Origin: an uncultured Collinsella sp.
GTDB lineage: Bacteria > Actinomycetota > Coriobacteriia > Coriobacteriales > Coriobacteriaceae
NCBI GenBank assembly: GCA_900544065.1
Contig: UQTR01000033.1
Coordinates: 1 to 19,017, forward strand
Reading direction: 5' to 3'
Length of the DNA stretch: 19,017 nt
The notes beneath the pieces were generated by a model, which saw nothing but the letters and a program-made list of their open reading frames with translations, had not been told where the DNA came from and did no database searches. Every line of letters starts with the position of its first letter. Position 1 is the stretch's first letter. The translations under genes were made by a program, and so were the position numbers. Shown here one piece after another: positions 13,413 to 19,017 of the stretch.

Positions 13413-13850
13413 CTAGGCGATGTGGAGGGGGTTGGCGGCGTCGACGGCGTCGGGGGTGTCGCTGGACGCAGGAGCCTTGCTGGGAACGGCGTCCGCCGGG
13501 TCCTCGTCGGGGGTTTCGATCTGCTTGATCATGACCTCTTGGCCCTGCAGCAGATAGGTCTCGCCGCTGCCGCAATGGGGGCAGGTCTTGCCGTGCTCGA
13601 CCGTCGCGTAGTCGCGGCCGCATGCCTCGCAGTGCGTCACGGCCTCGACAGGCTCCACGATAAGTTCCGCCCCCTCGGTGATGGGCTTTTTATCTGCCGC
13701 CCAACGCCAAGCATCGAGCAGCAGGTCGGGAACGACGCCCGAGACCTCGCCCAGCAACAACGTCACGCTCGAGACGCGACTCACGCCATTGGCGCGCGCC
13801 ACATTCTCAACATCGCGAATGATGTGATACACAATCCCGAGCTCGTGCAC
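13413..13850 (-). CDS. hypA: HypA-like zinc/nickel protein
   Basis: A 145-aa protein of the HypA/HybF family. The N-terminal MHE (H2 is the nickel ligand in HypA) and MHELGIVYHIIRDVE fit, as do LLLGEVSGVVPDLLLDAW and a zinc-ribbon with C74/C77 and C90/C93 (CEACGRDY, CPHCGSGE). HypA delivers Ni to [NiFe]-hydrogenase and in some bacteria urease. It starts at GTG 13850 with a weak AAGGA upstream. Residues after about 112 form a Pro/Ala/Asp-rich tail (33 aa) not usual in HypA. It is 39 nt downstream of the oxidoreductase gene, and no hydrogenase gene is in this window, so its client is not evident. Confidence 0.85.
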   Translation of the reverse strand: MHELGIVYHIIRDVENVARANGVSRVSSVTLLLGEVSGVVPDLLLDAWRWAADKKPITEGAELIVEPVEAVTHCEACGRDYATVEHGKTCPHCGSGETYLLQGQEVMIKQIETPDEDPADAVPSKAPASSDTPDAVDAANPLHIA

Positions 13851-13889
13851 TTTGTTGTCCTTCCGCCGTTCCCTGTCCGCTATGGCTAC

Positions 13890-16667
13890 TTATTTACGAC
13901 CAAACTTAATTTTGATGGCGCGCTTCAAGGCGTACTTGCCCAGGCTGGGGAGCTTTTGCTCGTATTTGACCATCGTGGAGCACTCGGGGCGGTCGCGATC
14001 CAGGTGGATAGCGTCAAACGCGCACTTGGTGGTGCACAGGCCGCAGCCGATGCACTTGTTGGGGTCGACGATTGAGGCACCGCAGCCAAGGCAACGGGCG
14101 GTCTCGGCGCGCACCTGCTCTTCGGTAAAGGTCTCGACGTACTCGCTGAAGGGCGCGGCCTTCTCGCGCTCGCGGTCCACGTGGGCAACCTCGCGGCTCG
14201 CGTTGTCATAGCTCTCGATCACGACATCGTCGCGGTCGAGCGCGGTGTAGCGGCGCTGGTTGCGGCCGATGGTGAGCGTGGAGCCCGGCTGCACAAAGCG
14301 GTGGATGGACACCGCAGCCTCGTGACCGGCGGCGATAGCGTCGATGGCGAAGCTGGGACCGGTGTAGACGTCACCACCCACAAAGATGTCGGGTTCGGCG
14401 GTCTGGTAGGTCTGGGGATCGGCAAGGGCACCCTGACCACGGCCAAGCTCCACCTTGGAGCCAGCCAGCAGGTCGCCCCACACGATGGACTGGCCGATGG
14501 ACATGACGACACGGTCAGCATCGACACGGCGTAGATCGTTCTCGTCGTACTCGGGCGCAAAACGGCCTTCGTCGTCAAAGACACGCGTGCAGCGCTTGAA
14601 GGTGATACCGCACACACGACCGGCCTCGTCCAGGTGGACCTCCTTGGGGCCCCAACCGCAGCTGATGTGCGCGCCGTCCTCGATGGCCTCGCGACGCTCT
14701 TCCTCGCTGGCGGGCATCTGTGCCTCGCTCTCCAGGCAAAACATCTCAACGTGCTCGGAACCCAGACGGCAGGCGTTGCGGGCAACGTCGATGGCCACGT
14801 TGCCGCCGCCCACCACGATGGTGCGGCCGGGCAGCGCGTCAATCTTGCCGCTGTTGACCTCGCGCAAAAAGTCGACGGCCGCGGTCACACCCTCGGCGTC
14901 CTCGCCCGGAATGCCGGCAAGGCGGCCGCCCTGGCAGCCGATGGCCACGTAGAAGGCCTTAAAGCCCTGCTCGCGCAGCTCGTCGAGCGTCACATCGCGA
15001 CCGACCTCCACGCCATAGCGGAACTCGGCACCCATCAGGCGAATGATCTCGACCTCGGCCTCGATAACGTCCTTCTGCAGCTTAAAGCTGGGAATGCCGT
15101 AGGTGAGCATGCCACCCGGGCGCTCGTTTTTCTCGAACACGACGGGCTTGTAGCCCTTCTCGGCAAGATAAAAAGCGCAGGACAGACCGGCCGGGCCGGC
15201 ACCGATGATGGCAATCTTCTGGTCGAAGCCGCCAGCGCGCGTCGGCGTCACCACGGGCGGGACGTAGCGGGTCGCAGCGTCCAGATCGCGCTGGGCGATA
15301 AACTTCTTGACCTCGTCGATGGCCACGGCCTCGTCCACGCGACCACGGGTACAGGCATCCTCGCAGCGGCGGTTGCACACACGGCCGCAGATAGCGGGCA
15401 GCGGGTTCTCGCGCTTAATGAGCGCCAGTGCCTCGTCATAGCGGCCCTGCGCCGCGAGCTTCAGATAGCCCTGAACGGCGACATGCGCGGGGCAAGCCGT
15501 CTTGCAGGGCGCGGTGCCGGACTCGTGCGTCTCGATGCGGTTGTCGTTGCGGTAGTTAGGCGACCACTTGGTGTGGTCCCACTTGGTGGCATCGGGCAGC
15601 TCCTGGCGCGGATACTCGGGCACCTGTCCGCCCGCCTTTTTGCTGCAGAGCTTCTGGCCCAGCTTGGCGGCGCCGGCCGGACACACCTCAACGCAGCGGC
15701 CGCAGGCCACGCACTTGTCCTTCTCGACCTTGGCGACATAGGCCGAGCGCGACAGGTTGGGCGTGTTGAACAGCTGCGAGGTGCGCAGGGCGTAGCACAC
15801 GTTGACGTTGCAGTTACAGATGGCGAAGATCTTGTTCTCGCCGTCGATGTTGGTGATCTGGTGCACAAAGCCGTTGTCCTCGGCCTGGCGCAAGATGTCG
15901 TAAACCTCGTCACGCGTCACATAGTGGCCACGATCGGTCTCGACCACGTAGTCGGCCATATCGCCCACGGCGATGCACCAATCTGCCGGGTCGTCGGCGC
16001 AGCCCTCACCCATCACGCGACGGCTCGCGCGGCAACTGCAGGTGCTGGCGGCATACTTACCCTCGTACTTGTCGAGCCAATGCTCGATATGCTCAATAGG
16101 CACCGACGTGCTCGCGGCGTCAATGGCCTTCTCGACCGGAATGACGTGCATGCCGATGCCCGCGCCCCCGGGCGGCACCATCGGCGTAGCCTTGGACAGC
16201 GGGCCCTTGGATGCCTGCTCAAAAAACTTGGCATAGACCGGATGCTCCTCGAGCTGACTCACGCGCATGTTGAGGAACTCGGCGGAACCCGGCACCAGCA
16301 TGGGCAGCACCCACTGCTTGGCGCGCTCGGGATTTTCCCAGTTGTACTCGAGCAGACCCGTGTAGCTCATGTCGTCGAGCATCTTCTCGATATCGGCCTC
16401 GGGCATGCCGGTGAGCTTGACCATCTCGGGCAGCGTGTAGGGACGGCGCATCTTCATCTTGCAGAGTACCTCGGCCTGCTCGTCGGTTGCGGCCTCGGCA
16501 AACGACCAGTACTCGTAGCCCAGCAGCTCGTCGCGATGCAGAAGACGGTTGGTGCAATGCTCGCACAGCTTGACAATGGCCTCGCGCGGATGCTCCGGCA
16601 GCGGCGGCACGAACTCCGCGCCGATATCGGGCTCGGTGTAGCTAATCCCCGGTCCGTTGAGAATCAT
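13890..16667 (-). CDS. Multidomain Fe-S/FAD/NAD(P) oxidoreductase (GltD-like)
   Basis: A 925-aa cytosolic flavoprotein. About 1-310 is an uncommon N-terminal region with CEHC (35-38), CSC (210-212) and CNCNVNVC (284-291). Then come a ferredoxin cluster CVACGRCVEVCP (319-330), a GltD/DPD-type Fe-S domain (CKTACPAHV at 388, CGRVCNRRCEDAC at 427-439), an FAD fold GAGPAG (489-494), an NAD(P) fold VVGGGNVAID (618-627), the FAD closing motif IFVGGDVYTGPS (761-772) and a C-terminal ferredoxin unit CLGCGASIVDPNKCIGCGLC (859-878). It is likely to move electrons between NAD(P)H and a ferredoxin-like or small-molecule partner. It is not a plain glutamate synthase small subunit; no large subunit is present. 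AAGGGA precedes ATG 16667. Confidence 0.88.
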   Translation of the reverse strand: MILNGPGISYTEPDIGAEFVPPLPEHPREAIVKLCEHCTNRLLHRDELLGYEYWSFAEAATDEQAEVLCKMKMRRPYTLPEMVKLTGMPEADIEKMLDDMSYTGLLEYNWENPERAKQWVLPMLVPGSAEFLNMRVSQLEEHPVYAKFFEQASKGPLSKATPMVPPGGAGIGMHVIPVEKAIDAASTSVPIEHIEHWLDKYEGKYAASTCSCRASRRVMGEGCADDPADWCIAVGDMADYVVETDRGHYVTRDEVYDILRQAEDNGFVHQITNIDGENKIFAICNCNVNVCYALRTSQLFNTPNLSRSAYVAKVEKDKCVACGRCVEVCPAGAAKLGQKLCSKKAGGQVPEYPRQELPDATKWDHTKWSPNYRNDNRIETHESGTAPCKTACPAHVAVQGYLKLAAQGRYDEALALIKRENPLPAICGRVCNRRCEDACTRGRVDEAVAIDEVKKFIAQRDLDAATRYVPPVVTPTRAGGFDQKIAIIGAGPAGLSCAFYLAEKGYKPVVFEKNERPGGMLTYGIPSFKLQKDVIEAEVEIIRLMGAEFRYGVEVGRDVTLDELREQGFKAFYVAIGCQGGRLAGIPGEDAEGVTAAVDFLREVNSGKIDALPGRTIVVGGGNVAIDVARNACRLGSEHVEMFCLESEAQMPASEEERREAIEDGAHISCGWGPKEVHLDEAGRVCGITFKRCTRVFDDEGRFAPEYDENDLRRVDADRVVMSIGQSIVWGDLLAGSKVELGRGQGALADPQTYQTAEPDIFVGGDVYTGPSFAIDAIAAGHEAAVSIHRFVQPGSTLTIGRNQRRYTALDRDDVVIESYDNASREVAHVDREREKAAPFSEYVETFTEEQVRAETARCLGCGASIVDPNKCIGCGLCTTKCAFDAIHLDRDRPECSTMVKYEQKLPSLGKYALKRAIKIKFGRK

Positions 16668-16758
16668 GGTTGTCCCTTCTCTTGCCGCAGCCCGGCGAGA
16701 CCACGGTACCCCTCTTCTTACGGGTTCGACATGCCCCCACGCCGTTCACCCGTTATTG

Positions 16759-16773
16759 TTGACATTGTGTCAA
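16759..16773. promoter_or_regulatory. Operator palindrome 1 for the TetR regulator
   Basis: TTGACATTGTGTCAA is a perfect 6-3-6 palindrome in the divergent intergenic region, centred at 16766. It lies 92 nt from the oxidoreductase start and doubles as possible -35 hexamers in both directions. Confidence 0.6.
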
Positions 16774-16781
16774 AAACAGTA

Positions 16782-16796
16782 TTGACGAACCGTCAA
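16782..16796. promoter_or_regulatory. Operator palindrome 2 for the TetR regulator
   Basis: TTGACGAACCGTCAA is a second perfect 6-3-6 palindrome with the same outer TTGAC/GTCAA half-sites, centred at 16789, 23 bp from the first. A weaker related half-site (CGGTCA) lies at 16821-16826. The two matched sites suggest cooperative binding and control of both divergent transcripts. Confidence 0.6.
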
Positions 16797-16837
16797 CAAT
16801 ATTCAAGACTGTTAGGCGAACGGTCAGGCAAAAGAGG

Positions 16838-17518
16838 ATGAAAGGCAGCAAGCGCATGGGCGATAACACGGTGAACATCTCTGTGGCCGACGCCGTCCCC
16901 ACGACCGACAGCGCGGCAAAGCGCTTGACGGGCGACGAACGCCGTCGCGAAATCCTCGCCGCCGTGCGCACCGTGAGTTCCGAGCTGGGCGTGTCGCATC
17001 TATCTGTCTCGGCCGTGACCAAGCGAGCCGGCTGTACGCGCTCATTGTTCTACCACTACTTTGCCGATATGGACGCCGCCGTCACCGCTGTTATGGACGA
17101 GGCGATCGACGGTTTTATCTCCGAGCTCGAGCAGTGGAACGCCGGCCGCACCGTCGGTGATATCGAGGGCGCGCTCGACACCGTCGCCCCGCTCTTTAAG
17201 CGTCTGGTCGCCAGCGGCCACGAGCTGCCGAGTACGCTCACTTCAAGCAGCGGCGCGCTCTACGGCGGCTTTTTGCACAACGTGGTCCAACGCGTGGCGC
17301 AGTATATCTGCGACACCACCGTGGTGGATTTTGTCGCCCACCATGAGCTGCGCATCGACCATGTCTACGAAACGTTCTACACCCTCATCATGGGTCTTTT
17401 GATGTATATCCGCACGCACCCCGATGTGCCCGACGAGACGGTCAAGGAAATCATCGCCTCGACGCTCCACATCGAGGGCTATACCGCCAAGTATCCGGAG
17501 CGCAAGCCCCGGAACTGA
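16838..17518 (+). CDS. TetR-family transcriptional regulator
   Basis: A 226-aa TetR/AcrR-type regulator. The N-terminal HTH runs from about residue 33 (DERRREILAAVRTVSSELG) through LSVSAVTKRAGCTRSLFYHYFADMDAAV, with the typical recognition helix TRSLFYHYF. The rest (about 85-226) is a helical ligand-binding domain that I cannot assign to a ligand. The start could be ATG 16838, which has AAAGAGG directly before it with no spacing, or ATG 16856 (M7), which has AAAGG 10 nt upstream; the latter removes six residues. It is divergent from the oxidoreductase operon and precedes the membrane-protein gene, so it probably controls both through the two palindromes. Confidence 0.92.
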   Translation: MKGSKRMGDNTVNISVADAVPTTDSAAKRLTGDERRREILAAVRTVSSELGVSHLSVSAVTKRAGCTRSLFYHYFADMDAAVTAVMDEAIDGFISELEQWNAGRTVGDIEGALDTVAPLFKRLVASGHELPSTLTSSSGALYGGFLHNVVQRVAQYICDTTVVDFVAHHELRIDHVYETFYTLIMGLLMYIRTHPDVPDETVKEIIASTLHIEGYTAKYPERKPRN

Positions 17519-17535
17519 CGACATTTGGCCAAACT

Positions 17536-17563
17536 GCCCGCGATCAGAAGAGGGGCCGCGGGC
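17536..17563 (+). promoter_or_regulatory. Hairpin between the TetR and membrane-protein genes
   Basis: GCCCGCG (17536-17542) pairs with CGCGGGC (17557-17563) across a 14-nt loop. No T-run follows, and the next gene's AAAGGAG begins 6 nt later. It may set relative expression of the two genes through partial attenuation or mRNA protection. Confidence 0.4.
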
Positions 17564-17581
17564 GTGTGAAAGGAGAGCAGC

Positions 17582-18589
17582 ATGCTGTTCGATGTTTGGG
17601 GTAGCGATACCCTTATCCACTGGGCCGGCTGGGCCATGGTCTTTATCGGCCTGATCGTGCTCAACGAGGTCGGCCGCCGCACCAAGCTCGGCGCGGCCAT
17701 CATCTTTGGCGTGGCTCCGCTTGCCATGACCATCTACTGCGTCGCCATCGCCGTCGGCGTTTCGCAGGGCGCCGAGTGGGCGCTCACCAACCCCACCCAC
17801 GTGTACCAAAACAGCTGGTTCCACTACGCCAAGGTATACGCGGCACTGGCCGGCTGCTGGGGCTTCATCGCCATTAAGTACCAGTGGGGCAAGATCGGCA
17901 AGGCGCACTGGTTCCGCGCATGGCCGTTCGTGATCGTTGCCATCAACATCATGATCGCCGTCGTGTCCGACTTTGAGAGCGCCTATCACTTCTTTGTCCT
18001 GGGCGAGTCCACCTGGGTCACCTCCGAGGGCGCCACGCAGCTCGCCGGCTGGAACAACGTGTTCAACGGCATCGCCGGTATCATCAACATCTTCTGCATG
18101 ACCGGTTGGTGGAGCGTCTACGCCTCCGAGGATCAGACCGATATGCTGTGGCCCGACATGACCTGGGTCTACATCATCGCCTACGATATCTGGAACTTCT
18201 GCTACACCTACAACTGCCTGCCCACCCACTCCTGGTTCTGCGGCTTTGCGCTGCTTCTGGCGCCCACCGTCGCCGCCTTTATCTGGAACAAGGGCGGCTG
18301 GATCCAGAACCGCGCCTTTACGCTGGCCATTTGGTGCATGTTTGCCCAGGTGTTCCCGTACTTCCAGGAGGAGTCCATCTTTGTGACCCACTCCACGCTC
18401 GACCCCGCCGCCGCCACCGCGGTCTCCATCGCCGCGCTGGTCGCCAACATCGCCGCGATCATCTATGTCGCCTACCGCGCCAAGAAGCTCGGCCGCAACC
18501 CCTACAAGCAGGATGTCTTTGAGGGCACCAGCGACTGGGAGAAGGCTACCGCCCGCCGCGCCAAGGTTGATTACGCGCACGCCGAGTAA
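17582..18589 (+). CDS. Polytopic membrane protein, probably DUF5692 family
   Basis: A 335-aa integral membrane protein with about nine hydrophobic segments (near 12-31, 38-61, 84-100, 112-128, 153-175, 193-210, 216-233, 243-260, 273-297) and a basic cytoplasmic tail. It is rich in Trp and aromatic residues, with conserved-looking charged positions such as EDQTDMLWPDMTW and YDIWNF. It looks like DUF5692, a family of unknown function that I associate with Coriobacteriia; this is recall, not a search. AAAGGAG precedes ATG 17582 with 5-nt spacing. Cotranscription with the TetR gene is likely (63-nt gap). A transport, ligand-binding or membrane-electron role with the divergent oxidoreductase is possible but unproven. 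Confidence 0.8.
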   Translation: MLFDVWGSDTLIHWAGWAMVFIGLIVLNEVGRRTKLGAAIIFGVAPLAMTIYCVAIAVGVSQGAEWALTNPTHVYQNSWFHYAKVYAALAGCWGFIAIKYQWGKIGKAHWFRAWPFVIVAINIMIAVVSDFESAYHFFVLGESTWVTSEGATQLAGWNNVFNGIAGIINIFCMTGWWSVYASEDQTDMLWPDMTWVYIIAYDIWNFCYTYNCLPTHSWFCGFALLLAPTVAAFIWNKGGWIQNRAFTLAIWCMFAQVFPYFQEESIFVTHSTLDPAAATAVSIAALVANIAAIIYVAYRAKKLGRNPYKQDVFEGTSDWEKATARRAKVDYAHAE

Positions 18590-18659
18590 CGCGCCTGACG
18601 CAAACATCGCTTGGGTACGAAGCCGCATAACCGGCTCCGCGCAACTCAACGCATTGCAG

Positions 18660-18700
18660 AGCCCCCGGAATGTGATTCGTTCGCGTTCCGGGGGCTTTTT
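18660..18700 (+). terminator. Terminator after the membrane-protein gene
   Basis: A perfect 11-bp stem (18660-18670 with 18686-18696) with a 15-nt loop is followed by TTTTT. It lies 70 nt after the stop codon. Confidence 0.9.
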
Positions 18701-18822
18701 GCTGCCGCGAGGATGCAGCTGAACGATGCGCTCGGGTTAAATCGGATCTTATATTTCGCATGCGCTTTATATGGCTCCATTTTTGGGTACAGTGTTGTCC
18801 CGATATTGAGCTTGGGGGATAT

Positions 18823-18983
18823 ATGAAAGATGAGACGATGGGCCAAGAGGATGCGGCCCAAGATGCAGAAGCGTGTGCCGAGGCCCTGGAGAGCCTAGAC
18901 CAGATCGCGCTGGCCGAGATTGCGTTTGACGATTCGAGCGTTGATGTGCGGGATGAGCCGGAAATCGAGGCGCAGCCCGATGA
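18823..18983 (+). CDS. Partial acidic ORF of unknown function, cut by adapter
   Basis: The ATG at 18823 with GGGGG at 18814-18818 opens a frame of 53 genuine codons, strongly acidic and Ala-rich (MKDETMGQEDAAQDAEACAE), running into the end of the window. Codons after 18983 come from adapter sequence and give the well-known artefactual tail LLYTSDAADD. No domain is recognisable from this fragment. Upstream 18701-18822 is AT-rich and could hold its promoter, but no convincing hexamer pair was found. Confidence 0.5.
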
Positions 18984-19016
18984 CTGTCTCTTATACACAT
19001 CTGACGCTGCCGACGA
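18984..19016. other. Illumina Nextera adapter (Tn5 mosaic end plus read-1 primer)
   Basis: The 33 bases are the reverse complement of the Nextera read-1 transposase oligo. They begin with the 19-bp Tn5 mosaic end CTGTCTCTTATACACATCT (18984-19002) and continue with CTGACGCTGCCGACGA... no further genomic sequence except one final T. This is untrimmed library sequence, not part of the genome. Confidence 0.97.
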
Positions 19017-19017
19017 T

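Noticed and set aside
14634..16841. 735-codon + strand frame
   Set aside because: Antisense to the 925-aa oxidoreductase, whose Fe-S and nucleotide-binding motifs are unmistakable; no domain is visible in the antisense product.
17243..18649. 468-codon minus-strand frame
   Set aside because: Antisense to the TetR and membrane-protein genes; no RBS or recognisable domain, and it crosses two genuine genes.
18546..19000. Two minus-strand frames beginning MYKRQ and MCIRDS
   Set aside because: Their start codons lie in Nextera adapter sequence.

Overview
This window looks like a chromosomal segment of a gut Coriobacteriia actinobacterium, most likely Collinsella or a close relative. That is an inference from moderately high GC, the gene families present and codon style; no phylogenetic marker is in the window. 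The last 33 bases before the final nucleotide (18984-19016) are not biological: they match the Illumina Nextera transposase adapter, so the contig ends in library sequence.

Layout. (1) About 95-9562 is an integrated, mobilizable element (IME) in the 3' half of a tRNA-Arg(CCT) gene. A 47-bp perfect repeat (95-141 and 9516-9562) marks attL and attR, and the unit is about 9.4 kb. On the + strand it carries a tyrosine integrase, an unrecognised 242-aa protein, a small HTH/Xis-like protein, a DnaB/RepA-type ATPase, a MobC-like accessory protein, a VirD4-type coupling protein and a small MOBP-like relaxase. A rho-independent terminator ends the mob operon. It is followed by about 420 nt without a credible gene, unusually dense in perfect hairpins and closed by a second terminator; this is the best candidate here for something undescribed (structured RNA, or oriT plus structured RNA). 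Then come a convergent membrane-anchored surface protein with Ser/Lys-rich stalk and His/Cys-rich C-terminus, and a divergent XRE regulator. The element encodes no type IV secretion channel, so it would need a helper element to transfer.

(2) 9708-12990, minus strand: a mannose-family PTS operon in the order IIAB, IIC, IID, DUF956 (ManO-type), with a promoter-like sequence upstream and a terminator hairpin before the DUF956 gene.

(3) 13413-18589: a redox module. A 925-aa FAD/NAD(P)/Fe-S oxidoreductase and a HypA-like protein form a minus-strand operon. Divergent from it are a TetR-family regulator and a polytopic membrane protein (probably DUF5692). Two perfect 15-bp palindromes in the shared intergenic region are likely TetR operators. 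An intrinsic terminator follows the membrane protein gene.

(4) 18823 to the end: the 5' start of an acidic ORF of unknown function, cut off by the adapter.
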